This document shows, piece after piece, positions 26,775 through 35,102 of a stretch of 64,000 nt of DNA. The DNA is from Ilyobacter_A sp963675185. Lineage in GTDB: Bacteria; Fusobacteriota; Fusobacteriia; Fusobacteriales; Fusobacteriaceae. The notes under the pieces were generated by a model. That model did not search any database. It had not been told where the DNA came from and saw only the letters and a program-made list of their open reading frames with translations. A program made the translations under genes and the position numbers. The DNA is taken from the NCBI GenBank assembly GCA_963675185.2, contig CAXXOH010000003.1:248001-312000 (forward strand), read 5' to 3'. The first letter of the stretch is position 1; the number at the start of each line of letters is the position of its first letter.

Positions 26775-27050
26775 ATTTTATCAAAATCTTTCAGAAGGTG
26801 ATTTCAAGTCTAAAAGATCTAAACTCCCCTTATTGTAATAACATCTGAGCCTGGCATATTTTACTTAACAAATCTATTAAATGCTTACATACGGAATCAT
26901 GAGCTATGTTGAATGATAATGGTATTACTTCTTCAAAAACTCCTCCATCTTTCTAAAACTAAGTTTAGAGCTACGCGCTTTGTAAATCATGACAGCTAAA
27001 ACTTTTCCTAAGATATATATTCTAGGTTTCCCAAAATTATTGGAAAAGAA
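26775..27050 (-). pseudogene. Transposase N-terminal fossil (IS1182/IS5-like)
   Basis: On the minus strand this stretch translates in one frame to a piece resembling a transposase N-terminus (FGKPRIYILGKVLAVMIYKA, then SSKLSFRKMEEFLK) before stop codons appear, with a further LDLKSPSERF piece. The similarity to IS1182-type transposases is from memory and weak. There is no intact gene in this 390-bp gap. Confidence 0.35.
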
Positions 27051-27167
27051 AAGTTTTTTCGATAATTTTAAAAATTTGATAAAGTAAATTGGATAGGCTA
27101 CAATAAATTGGACAGTTTTCTTAAGGTCATATAGAATAAATCAAATGACTAGACGGAGGTAATTTTA

Positions 27168-27463
27168 ATGACTAAGAAAACTAAGACAAGACGTAGCTTT
27201 GCTGATGAATTCAAAAACCAAATCGCTCAACTTCACCTCAATGGTAAAAGAAAATCTGAAATTACCAGGGAGTATAATCTTTCACCTTCTGTTCTTAATA
27301 CCTGGATTAGAAAGTTCGATAATACTGTTTCCTTTAAAAAAGAAGATAACATCGATCCATTAGAAAAGGAGCTTCGCGCTCTTAGAAAGAGAAATTAGCA
27401 GTTGGAGATGGAGAATGATATTTTAAAGCAAGCTGCGCTGATCTTAGAACAAAAGCAAATGTG
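27168..27463 (+). pseudogene. IS3-type orfA, interrupted
   Basis: The frame encodes the IS3 OrfA helix-turn-helix (RRSFADEFKNQIAQLHLNG ... YNLSPSVLNTWIRKF) but has an in-frame TAG at 27396 after 76 codons. Read past the stop, it continues with the expected leucine-zipper end (LEMENDILKQAALILEQKQ). A single substitution may have created the stop. Confidence 0.75.
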
Positions 27464-28224
27464 ATAAGAGTTAATTCTCATAAATACTCTGTATCAGCAC
27501 TGTGCCGTGTCCTAAAAATCTCTAGAAGCATTTATTACTACAAATCTAAAGAAAAAGCTGACCTATCTATTCTGGCTAAGTTGGGGCATAGGGTTTCTAG
27601 AAGAAGGATAGCCCGTATTATGAGTATGAAGGGACTGGTTTCCAAATATACTATTGCAAAGTTTAAGCCACAGCTTGGCATTGTCAATGAAGAGAAAGCT
27701 GATAATTTAGTTGAGCGTAAATTTAATGATCAAGAGCATCTTCAAGTTGTGGTCAGCGATTTAACCTATGTCAGGGTAGGGAATGTCTGGAATTATGACT
27801 GCCTCCTGATAGAGATCTGTTTAACAGAGAAATAATAGGTTATAGTGCAGGAAAGAATAAGGAGGCAGCTTTGGTGGCAAAAGCTTTTGCCACAGTGAAG
27901 GTAAACCTTGAAAAGATTAAAGTTTTTCATACAGACAGGGGCAGTGAATTTAAAAATCAGTTAATTGAAAAAACGCTGGATACTTTTAATAGCAAGCGTT
28001 CTTTAAGTATGAAAGGATCCCCTTACGATAATGCGGTGGCGGAAGCCACTTTTAAAACCGTTAAAACAGAGTTTGTTAAAGGGAAGCGCTTTGAATCCCT
28101 AAAAGAATTGAAATATGAATTATCAGATTATGTAAACTGGTTTAACAATCACAGAATCCATTCTTCTTTGGGTTATCAGACCCCAGTGGAGTACAGGAGA
28201 AATAACCTTAAAAAAGTTGTCTAA
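27461..28224 (+). pseudogene. IS3-type orfB transposase, frameshifted and internally deleted
   Basis: The N-terminal part (27461-27835) shows SVSALCRVLKISRSIYYYKS but then jumps to RRRIARIMSMKGL, missing the usual intervening segment. The frame is lost around 27815-27825, near the CLLIDLFNREIIGY position. The second part (27871-28224) keeps FHTDRGSEFKNQ and the C-terminal WFNNHRIHSSLGYQTPVEY. The transposase cannot be made from this copy. Confidence 0.85.
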
Positions 28225-28245
28225 AAAAATGTTGCCATTCCAAAT

Positions 28246-28542
28246 CAACCTAAGTTGCTACCCGTATATAAACTTTATTTAAAGTATTGAATTTATTTAA
28301 AGTCAATAATGAAAAACATTTTTTTAGTCACGAATCGCACGAATGGACACAAATAAAAAATATTAAGAGAAGCATACTTAGATCTTTTGAATAATTCGTG
28401 TTATCCGTGAAGATTCGTGACAAAAATTATTTTTAATATGTTTTCTCTGTGAAGCTCATATTTGCCAGCTCTGTGACCAAAAAGATTTTATAGATAAATT
28501 CAGTAATTAATTGCTTATCTAATTAAGTAGCAACTTGAGTTA
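28246..28542. repeat. MITE-like element, copy 2
   Basis: This 297-bp unit has the same ends and much of the same inside as copy 1 at 8045-8373, including CACGAAT ... ATTCGTG and CTCTGTG. It lacks part of the CACAGAG-rich middle. It lies directly next to the IS target duplication, so the IS landed at or near its edge. It accounts for most of the gap before the epimerase gene. Confidence 0.7.
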
Positions 28543-28621
28543 ATTAGTACTCTATTTTACATATCATCTTAATTTTTTAATAGATTATTCTTGAAATACT
28601 CTAAATTAGTGGAAATAAAAA

Positions 28622-29671
28622 TTATATCTTTACTAAAAATCTAAAGATAGTTTTTCCCTTATATACATCTCCAGGTTTTAATGTATGAGTTTTAACTTTA
28701 TCAAAGTTCATGTTGTTTGGTACATATTGCGTTTCAAGACACAGGGCACCATTTTTTTTAGCCCCATTTGTACCAGCAACTTTTATCGTCTCATTTAAAA
28801 AATTACCCGTATACAAAACAACAGCTTCTTGGTCAGTACTCATTTCCATTAAACGTCCTGATTTTTCACAATATAAAGTGGCAATGGTGCCTGTATTATC
28901 TCTCAAAATAAAAGGGTGATTGTATCCATTTCCAATATTCAATTGTTCAAATGATAAGTCAAAATCTTGTTTTACTTTTTTAGCTTTTCTAAAATCAAAA
29001 GGAGTATTATCTACAACAGAGACTTTTGTTGGAATTGAAATATCATCAATTTCAACAAACTCATCAGCTTTTATCATTAATTCATGGTCTAAAATATCAG
29101 AAGATAAATCATTTGATAAATTAAAGTAGGTGTGATTAGTTGGCGCATGAACGGTTTCTTTATCAGTTGCGGCTGTGTAATTGATAGATAGTTGATTGGC
29201 ATTATCCCATTCATAAGTAACAGTTAAATCATAGTTTCCAGGAAAGCCTTCTTCCGTATCAGCACTGAAATAATTTAGTGTAAGAGATACTTTATCATCT
29301 TCTTGTTTTGTTGTTGCAGACCAAATTTTCTTGTCAAAACCTTTGATGCCACCATGAAGACAATTTGTATGATTGTTTTGAGGCAATGTATAGGTTGTAT
29401 CGTTAATTTTAAACTTGCCACCTGAAATTCTTCCAGCAAATCTACCAATAAGAGCACCTAAATAAGCTCGGTTACTTTTATAGTCTTCAAAATTTTCATA
29501 TCTAAAAACTACATTTGAAATACTACCATTTTTATCAGGGACATTTATATTAGTGATAATGCCTCCATAATTTAATATTTTTACAAAATAATTTTTGTCA
29601 TTTGTTAATGTATATTGAACAACCTCTTCATTTAAATCAGTATAGCCAAAATGGCTTGTTGATATATCCAC
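28622..29671 (-). CDS. galM: Aldose 1-epimerase
   Basis: The 349-aa mutarotase interconverts alpha and beta anomers of glucose or galactose in the cytoplasm. Family landmarks are ALIGRFAGRISGGKF, the NNHTNCLHGGIKGFDKK block with the catalytic-region His, HAPTNHTYFNLS with the second His, and the C-terminal CLETQYVPN with the catalytic Glu. Translation starts at GTG after AAAGGAG. It is a lone gene between a mobile-element cluster and the etf terminators, so it may have been acquired with that region. Confidence 0.88.
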   Translation of the reverse strand: MDISTSHFGYTDLNEEVVQYTLTNDKNYFVKILNYGGIITNINVPDKNGSISNVVFRYENFEDYKSNRAYLGALIGRFAGRISGGKFKINDTTYTLPQNNHTNCLHGGIKGFDKKIWSATTKQEDDKVSLTLNYFSADTEEGFPGNYDLTVTYEWDNANQLSINYTAATDKETVHAPTNHTYFNLSNDLSSDILDHELMIKADEFVEIDDISIPTKVSVVDNTPFDFRKAKKVKQDFDLSFEQLNIGNGYNHPFILRDNTGTIATLYCEKSGRLMEMSTDQEAVVLYTGNFLNETIKVAGTNGAKKNGALCLETQYVPNNMNFDKVKTHTLKPGDVYKGKTIFRFLVKI

Positions 29672-29724
29672 TAATATTCTCCTTTCAATCCTTATTAGAA
29701 TCCCTATAGACTAAAAAATCTATT

Positions 29725-29758
29725 AAAAAGCACTGTAAATAGAACTCACAGCGCTTTT
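29725..29758 (-). terminator. Second terminator after etfA
   Basis: AAAAGCACTGT and ACAGCGCTTTT arms pair with one mismatch and, on the minus strand, are followed by TTTTT. It backs up the stronger hairpin at 29773-29807. Confidence 0.55.
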
Positions 29759-29772
29759 GTTTTTAATTAACA

Positions 29773-29807
29773 AGAAGGGCACCCAGAAATTATCCGGGTG
29801 CCCTTCT
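29773..29807 (-). terminator. Terminator of the CoA-transferase/acd/etf operon
   Basis: A 12-bp perfect stem, AGAAGGGCACCC and its complement, lies just after the etfA stop. Confidence 0.8.
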
Positions 29808-29824
29808 ATTTTAAAGGGATGGAT

Positions 29825-30835
29825 TTATAGTTCTGCTTTTAGTTTTTTCAATTCTTCTGTTAGTAGAGGAATTATTTTGTTTAAGTCTCCTACGATTCCT
29901 AAATCAGCAACATTGAAGATTTGTGCTTCTTTATCTTTGTTTACTGCAACTATGAATTCAGACTCCTCCATTCCTGCAACGTGCTGGATAGCTCCCGAGA
30001 TCCCCATTGCGAAGTAAAGGTCAGGTCTTACTGTCTTACCAGTTTGTCCGACTTGTCTGTCGTGTGGCAGCCATCCTGAGTCGATTGCTGCCCTAGATCC
30101 TGATACTACAGCGTCAAGTTCCTCTGCTAGCTCTTCTAGTTTTACGAAGTTGTCTGCTCCTCCAACTCCTCTTCCTCCCGATACCAGGATGTTCGCGTCT
30201 TCTATTTTAACAAGCTCTTTCTCTTCTTTTACTACTTCTAGTACTTTTACTTTGAATTTAGACGTATTTAGATTCACCGAGTACTCTTGTACTTCACCAG
30301 TTCTAACTACATCCGTGTGTAATGTTTCCATCACCCCTGGTCTTACTGTAGCTATTTGCGGTCTGTGGTTTGGGCACATGATTGTAGCCATTAGATTTCC
30401 ACCAAACGCAGGTCTTGTCATCATTAGTTCTTTTGTATCCTCTGATAGATCTAAACTAGTACAGTCAGCTGTAAGACCCGTTGCCAATCTAGCTGATACT
30501 CTCGGCCCTAAATCTCTTCCCAATGTAGTTGCCCCCATTAAGAATATTTCAGGTTTTTTATCGTTAATTATCTCAACCGCTGCTTGTGTGTAAGCTTCTG
30601 TTGAGTAGATATCTAGTTCTTCTCTGTCCACTACAATTACTTTATCCGCTCCATGTTGGATAAGATCATCTGTTAGTCCTTTTACGTTGTTTCCTAATAG
30701 AAGTCCTGTAAGAGCCACCCCTAGTTCATCTGCTAGTTGTCTTCCTCTTCCTAATAGTTCTAAAGAAACACTTTGAAGTTCTCCGTGTCTTTGCTCTATG
30801 AAAACAAATACTCCTTTGTAATCTGCTAAGCTCAT
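29825..30835 (-). CDS. etfA: Electron transfer flavoprotein alpha subunit
   Basis: The 336-aa EtfA binds FAD through the C-terminal domain (VVSGSRAAIDSGWLPHDRQV, then GKTVRPDLYFAMGISGAIQH). Together with EtfB it passes electrons to or from acyl-CoA dehydrogenases. In anaerobes Bcd-EtfAB complexes can couple NADH oxidation to enoyl-CoA reduction and ferredoxin reduction; whether this one bifurcates cannot be decided here. It is last in the operon, 61 bp after etfB. Confidence 0.92.
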   Translation of the reverse strand: MSLADYKGVFVFIEQRHGELQSVSLELLGRGRQLADELGVALTGLLLGNNVKGLTDDLIQHGADKVIVVDREELDIYSTEAYTQAAVEIINDKKPEIFLMGATTLGRDLGPRVSARLATGLTADCTSLDLSEDTKELMMTRPAFGGNLMATIMCPNHRPQIATVRPGVMETLHTDVVRTGEVQEYSVNLNTSKFKVKVLEVVKEEKELVKIEDANILVSGGRGVGGADNFVKLEELAEELDAVVSGSRAAIDSGWLPHDRQVGQTGKTVRPDLYFAMGISGAIQHVAGMEESEFIVAVNKDKEAQIFNVADLGIVGDLNKIIPLLTEELKKLKAEL

Positions 30836-30896
30836 AATTCCACTCCTTTATTTAATTTTTTTATTCAATAAATAAGATTATTGTCCGATATCACTA

Positions 30897-31682
30897 CTAA
30901 ATGATAAATTTTTCTTTTAATTTGTCTATAATTAAATTCACTGCTTCTTTCGGCTCTAAGTCGTCATGAACTTTACCTGCAGCCTTAGCTCCTTTTGTAA
31001 ATGATTTTCTTACTTTTGTAGGAGATCCAGAAAGTCCTAATTTCGATAGGTCTACTGTGATATTTGCAGTCGTCCAAGTTTCGATCTCTTTATCGAATGA
31101 ATCAAGGATCCCAGCCACTGACATATATCTAGGTTGATTCGCTGAAGCTAGTACAGTGATCATGCAAGGGGCTTCCACTTCTAGTAAGTGGTATCCATCT
31201 TCATAAGCTCTTTTGATTGTGAATACTTTATGCTCATTTACTTTGATGTCAGTTGCATATGTAACTTGAGGTAGGTCTAAGTGCTCAGCGATTTGAGGTC
31301 CTACTTGTGCTGTATCCCCATCGATAGCTTGTCTTCCTGAGATGATTACATCGTATTCCAACTCTTTTAGAGCCGCTGCTAGAGCATTTGAAGTTGCTAG
31401 AGTATCTGCTCCTGCGAATTTTCTATCTGTCAGTAGGATAGCCCTGTCTGCACCCATAGCAATACCTTCTCTTAAGGCTTTTTCTGCTTGAGGCGGTCCC
31501 ATTGTTATTATTGTTACGTGTGCTCCGTACATATCTTTTAACTTTAAAGCTTCTTCTAATCCCGCTTTATCATCCGGATTGATTATACTAGGTACTCCCT
31601 CTCTTATAAGGGTTCCTGTTTTAGGGTCTAATTTAATTTCAGTTGTATCTGGAACTTGTTTTATACAAACTACTATTTTCAT
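30897..31682 (-). CDS. etfB: Electron transfer flavoprotein beta subunit
   Basis: The 261-aa EtfB begins with MKIVVCIKQVPDTTEIKLDP. The following TLIREGVPSIINPDDKAGLEEAL and the DGDTAQVGPQIAEHL segment are typical of clostridial-type EtfB. It forms the nucleotide-binding part of the Etf dimer. It lies 40 bp downstream of the acyl-CoA dehydrogenase gene, so dehydrogenase and flavoprotein are made together. Confidence 0.93.
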   Translation of the reverse strand: MKIVVCIKQVPDTTEIKLDPKTGTLIREGVPSIINPDDKAGLEEALKLKDMYGAHVTIITMGPPQAEKALREGIAMGADRAILLTDRKFAGADTLATSNALAAALKELEYDVIISGRQAIDGDTAQVGPQIAEHLDLPQVTYATDIKVNEHKVFTIKRAYEDGYHLLEVEAPCMITVLASANQPRYMSVAGILDSFDKEIETWTTANITVDLSKLGLSGSPTKVRKSFTKGAKAAGKVHDDLEPKEAVNLIIDKLKEKFII

Positions 31683-31722
31683 CTGTTCATCTCCTTACAT
31701 AGAATTAATTTATTTTAAAAAA

Positions 31723-32862
31723 TTATTTTAAAAGTGCCGAACCTATTACCATTTTTTGAACTTCTGAAGTCCCCTCATATATTTCAGTTATTTTAGCATC
31801 CCTCATCATTCTTTCAAGTGGGTACTCTCTTGTATATCCGTATCCACCCAACAACTGAACGCCTGTTCTTGTAACATCACCTGCAACATCTGCAGTAACT
31901 AGTTTTGCCCTTGCTGCATCCACCGTATAAGGCATTTTGTTTTGTTTTTTCCACGCAGCCATGTAAACAAGCAGTCTAGCTGCTTCTGTGCTTGCATCCA
32001 TTTCAGCTATTTTGAATTGTGTGTTTTGGAATGCAGACAGTGGTCTTCCAAACTGTTTTCTTTCTTTTACGTATTTCACTGTTTCGTCAATTGCACCTTG
32101 GGCGATTCCAAGAGCTTGGGCAGCAATCCCTATCCTGCCGCCATCCAGGGTCATCATAGCTATTTTAAATCCTTTTCCTACTGCACCTAGTAGGTTTTCT
32201 TTAGGTATTCTGCAGTTTTCGAAGATAAGTTCACAAGTTGCGGAACCCTTGATACCCATTTTCTTTTCTTTTTTGCCTATTGAGAATCCTGGAGTATCTG
32301 CTTCTACTATAAATGCAGAGATTCCCTTTAATCCTTTAGTTTTATCAGTCATTGCAAATACTACATAAATTCCTGCGTAACCAGCGTTTGTTATGAAAAT
32401 TTTAGAACCGTTTAGCACCCACTCTTCACCTTCAAGGTGTGCTGTTGTTTGCTGCCCTGCAGCATCTGTTCCTGCATTTGGCTCAGTGAGACCGAAAGCA
32501 CCTAATTTCTCTCCTTTAGCCAATGGAGTAAGGTATTTTTTCTTTTGCTCTTCTGTACCAAATTCATATATAGGGTAGGCGCATAAAGAAGTGTGCGCTG
32601 ATACTATTACCCCTGTTGTTGCACAAGCTCTTGACAGCTCTTCTACAGTTTTTGCATATAAAAGAGCATCTCCGCCTGCCCCGCCATACTCTTTAGGAAA
32701 TGGGATTCCAAAAAGACCTATTTTAGCCATCTTTTCTACAGTTTCTACCGGGAATCTCTCCTCTTCGTCAACTTCTGATGCCAAAGGCTTTACTTCCTTT
32801 TCAACAAACTCCCTTAGCATCTGCAAAAATAGTTCAGATTTTTCATTTTCAAAAATATTCAT
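31723..32862 (-). CDS. Acyl-CoA dehydrogenase (short-chain), Etf-linked
   Basis: The 379-aa FAD enzyme is the same length as the paralogue at 19240-20379 and nearly identical in many blocks (ATTGVIVSAHTSLC, WVLNGSKIFITNAG, GGRIGIAAQALGIAQGA, ITEIYEGTSEVQ with the catalytic Glu). It sits in an operon with a CoA-transferase and EtfBA, the layout of an enoyl-CoA reductase unit such as butyryl- or propionyl-CoA dehydrogenase. Which enoyl-CoA it prefers cannot be read directly. Confidence 0.92.
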   Translation of the reverse strand: MNIFENEKSELFLQMLREFVEKEVKPLASEVDEEERFPVETVEKMAKIGLFGIPFPKEYGGAGGDALLYAKTVEELSRACATTGVIVSAHTSLCAYPIYEFGTEEQKKKYLTPLAKGEKLGAFGLTEPNAGTDAAGQQTTAHLEGEEWVLNGSKIFITNAGYAGIYVVFAMTDKTKGLKGISAFIVEADTPGFSIGKKEKKMGIKGSATCELIFENCRIPKENLLGAVGKGFKIAMMTLDGGRIGIAAQALGIAQGAIDETVKYVKERKQFGRPLSAFQNTQFKIAEMDASTEAARLLVYMAAWKKQNKMPYTVDAARAKLVTADVAGDVTRTGVQLLGGYGYTREYPLERMMRDAKITEIYEGTSEVQKMVIGSALLK

Positions 32863-32900
32863 ATTACTACCTCCATTTGAATTATTTATTCTTAAAGAAC

Positions 32901-34475
32901 TTAAAAAATCAACTGCATTGGTTTATCCATAAAAATTTCTTGATCCATTAACTTTAAATTTTCTGAAATAACTGGCACGAAATCCATTTGTGCTAAGACA
33001 TCCTTTTCTAGATCAACTCCTGGTGCAATCTCCGTTAATATCATTCCGTTTTTATTTAACTCAAAAACAGCTCTCTCCGTTACATAGGTAACTTTTTTAC
33101 CATTAAATTTTGCCAAATCCCCACTAAAGGTTATTTGCTCTACATTTTTCAAGAACTTTTTGAATTTACCCTCATTTACTATTCTTAATTTACCATCCTC
33201 GATTTCGACTTTTAGTCCACCTGCTGTAAATGTCCCACAAAAAACAACTTCTTTTGCATTTTGAGTTATGTCTATAAAGCCTCCACAACCTGCTATCTTA
33301 GGGCCGAATTTTGATACATTTATATTACCGTATTCATCGCACTGTGCCAGTCCTAAAAATGCAACATCTAAACCTCCACCAGCATAAAAATCAAATTGAT
33401 AAGGCTGGTCTATTATAGCTTCTGGAGTAATCGAACATCCAAAACTAAGCCCTCCAACTGGAGTCCCTCCAATTGCACCTGGCTCTACGGTTGGAGTAAA
33501 ATAAGCCTCCTGACCTTCCTCTTTTAAAATTTCAGCAACACCCTCAGGCATCCCTATTCCATAGTTAAGTACGCTGGCATCTTTACTTAAAAGTTTTGCA
33601 CAACGCCGAGCTATTATCTTACGGTCGCCCAACTTAAAATTTGTACTACTAGATGATGCATCGATAGAGCTGTTCACATAAGACTCATTAAAAGTTTCAC
33701 AAAATGTTTGCATGTGATGTCTCTCCGCATCTTTTGCGACAACTACATAATCGACTAATATTCCAGGAATCTGAATTAGCTTAGGGTCTATTGTTCCGGA
33801 TTTCACTTTATTTTCTACTTGAACAAACACCTTTCCACCTGTGTTCTTAACCGCCATGGCCAATGAAAGTGTCTCAAGAGTTAGGGCTTCCTTACACATA
33901 CTTATGTTTCCGTTTTCATCTGAGCTGGTCCCACGAATAAGTGCATAGTCAATTTTAGGAGCTATTTTCTCTTTATTATAAAACAGATATTTTTCCCCAT
34001 TTAATTCGATCTTTTCAACCACATCTTCAGTTGTTATTTTATTTATTTTCCCGCCTTCTAAATCCGGATCAACAAAGGTCCCCAACCCAACATGGGTTAT
34101 TGTCCCCGGTTTACCGGCGGCTATATCTCTAAAAAGATGAGCCATGACTCCTTGCGGTAAATTATACCCCTTGATCTTGTTCTCGTTAGCTAGCTTCCCA
34201 AGACCTGGAGCCAATCCCCAATGCCCTGCGATTACCATATCCAACATACCCTCATGTGCAAAACGGTTCAAGCCTCTAGTTTTCCCATCTCCTTGGCCTG
34301 CCGTATACATAAGCTTCAGCATTTTTGGACTTCCAGTATCCAAGTACCTTTTTTCCAACTCACAGTATATCTCTTCGGGCACTCCAGCACCAACAAAACC
34401 GCCAGCAGCAAGCACGCTACCGTCTTCTATTAGAGCTGCAGCCTCCTCAGAAGATATAAACTCAATTTTTTTCAT
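32901..34475 (-). CDS. Acyl-CoA:acetate/propionate CoA-transferase (single chain)
   Basis: This 524-aa protein fuses the A-type and B-type halves of a family I CoA-transferase, like propionate CoA-transferase and YdiF. The N-terminal half has AAGGFVGAGVPEEIYCELE. The C-terminal half has NYGIGMPEGVAEIL and TPTVEPGAIGGTPVGG, whose Glu is the likely catalytic residue. As first gene of the operon it could load CoA onto 3-hydroxypropionate, lactate, propionate or acetate. It differs from the two-subunit CoA-transferase of the iolE operon. Confidence 0.9.
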   Translation of the reverse strand: MKKIEFISSEEAAALIEDGSVLAAGGFVGAGVPEEIYCELEKRYLDTGSPKMLKLMYTAGQGDGKTRGLNRFAHEGMLDMVIAGHWGLAPGLGKLANENKIKGYNLPQGVMAHLFRDIAAGKPGTITHVGLGTFVDPDLEGGKINKITTEDVVEKIELNGEKYLFYNKEKIAPKIDYALIRGTSSDENGNISMCKEALTLETLSLAMAVKNTGGKVFVQVENKVKSGTIDPKLIQIPGILVDYVVVAKDAERHHMQTFCETFNESYVNSSIDASSSSTNFKLGDRKIIARRCAKLLSKDASVLNYGIGMPEGVAEILKEEGQEAYFTPTVEPGAIGGTPVGGLSFGCSITPEAIIDQPYQFDFYAGGGLDVAFLGLAQCDEYGNINVSKFGPKIAGCGGFIDITQNAKEVVFCGTFTAGGLKVEIEDGKLRIVNEGKFKKFLKNVEQITFSGDLAKFNGKKVTYVTERAVFELNKNGMILTEIAPGVDLEKDVLAQMDFVPVISENLKLMDQEIFMDKPMQLIF

Positions 34476-34522
34476 AAGCTATCCCCTTTTTTTTATTTTA
34501 GTGCGAATTAATTCTGCTACTA

Positions 34523-34551
34523 TATATAGCTTTTCTGTAAGCTAGGGTCAA
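34523..34551 (-). promoter_or_regulatory. Sigma70 promoter of the CoA-transferase/etf operon
   Basis: On the minus strand, TTGACC and TATATA are 17 bp apart, about 45 bp upstream of the CoA-transferase start. Confidence 0.7.
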
Positions 34552-34713
34552 GAATGAACATAATAGAAAGTTTTTTTTTGAAACAAAACTTGCCAGATAG
34601 GAGCAAATATGGGCTTTTAAATATTTTTTTTAATTTTTTTAATTTTTAGACTTGACAAGCATTTTTTTGTAGTTTCTTTCTGACTTCATTCGTATGATTA
34701 ATTGCAATAAAAA

Positions 34714-34782
34714 AACCCATAGACAGTTTCTTTATAAAATGTATTCGTTATAAATACATTGTACAAGGAACATCTATGGGTT
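34714..34782. repeat. Long near-perfect hairpin
   Basis: A 69-nt inverted repeat has outer arms AACCCATAGA/TCTATGGGTT, a middle GTTTCTT/AAGGAAC pair and inner arms AATGTATT/AATACATT around a 7-nt loop. No gene stops immediately before it, so it need not be a terminator. Confidence 0.6.
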
Positions 34783-34865
34783 ATAAATATTTTACTATTT
34801 TTCAGAAAGAAAGCCTAATATATACTTTATCCATCGGTGCTTAAAAAGCTGAAATTGCTAGAAAA

Positions 34866-34893
34866 TAAAAAAAGAGAAGTCTTTCAACTTCTC
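34866..34893 (-). terminator. Terminator after tRNA-Leu
   Basis: On the minus strand, AGAGAAG/CTTCTCT form a stem followed by TTTTTTT, about 20 nt after the tRNA 3' end. Confidence 0.8.
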
Positions 34894-34908
34894 TTGCGTT
34901 ATCATTTA

Positions 34909-34992
34909 TGGTGCGGAGGGGGAGACTTGAACTCCCACGTCGAAGACACTAGATCCTAAGTCTAGCGCGTCTGCCAATTCCGCCACCCCCGC
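34909..34992 (-). tRNA. tRNA-Leu (anticodon UAG)
   Basis: The minus strand folds into a class II tRNA: acceptor GCGGGGG pairs with CCUCCGC, the anticodon stem-loop is CUAGA-CUUAGGA-UCUAG with anticodon UAG (reading CUA), there is a short variable arm, and the T arm contains GUUCAAGUC. CCA is encoded at the 3' end. A terminator follows, so it is a single-tRNA transcript. Confidence 0.95.
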
Positions 34993-35102
34993 GTGACAAT
35001 AGTGATTATATCATATTTGAAAAAATTGTCAAAAGTTTTTTTCTAAAACTTTAAAAAATACATGAATTTCGAAATAATCTCCTACAACCATCCATTATCA
35101 AT

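Larger units (their letters stand above)
27090..28242 (+). mobile_element. Decayed IS3-family insertion sequence (IS150-like)
   Basis: This 1153-bp element has imperfect 26-bp terminal inverted repeats (27090-27115 starting TGGATAGGC; 28217-28242 ending GCCATTCCA, 17 of 26 matching) and a 3-bp target duplication AAT on both sides (27087-27089 and 28243-28245). Both orfs are broken. Its right end abuts the MITE-like copy 2. Confidence 0.8.
34476..34908. other. Gap between the CoA-transferase operon and tRNA-Leu
   Basis: This 430-bp A+T-rich stretch has no reading frame I trust. It contains the minus-strand promoter at 34523-34551, a long hairpin at 34714-34782 and the tRNA terminator at 34866-34893. 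Confidence 0.5.

Noticed and set aside
26725..28242. Prophage or integrative element attachment site next to the terminator and IS
   Set aside because: No integrase, tRNA fragment or direct repeat pair typical of att sites is visible. The features are explained by IS insertion.
34909..34992. tRNA-Leu as an island attachment site
   Set aside because: No partial 3' duplicate of the tRNA was seen elsewhere in the window and no integrase lies nearby.
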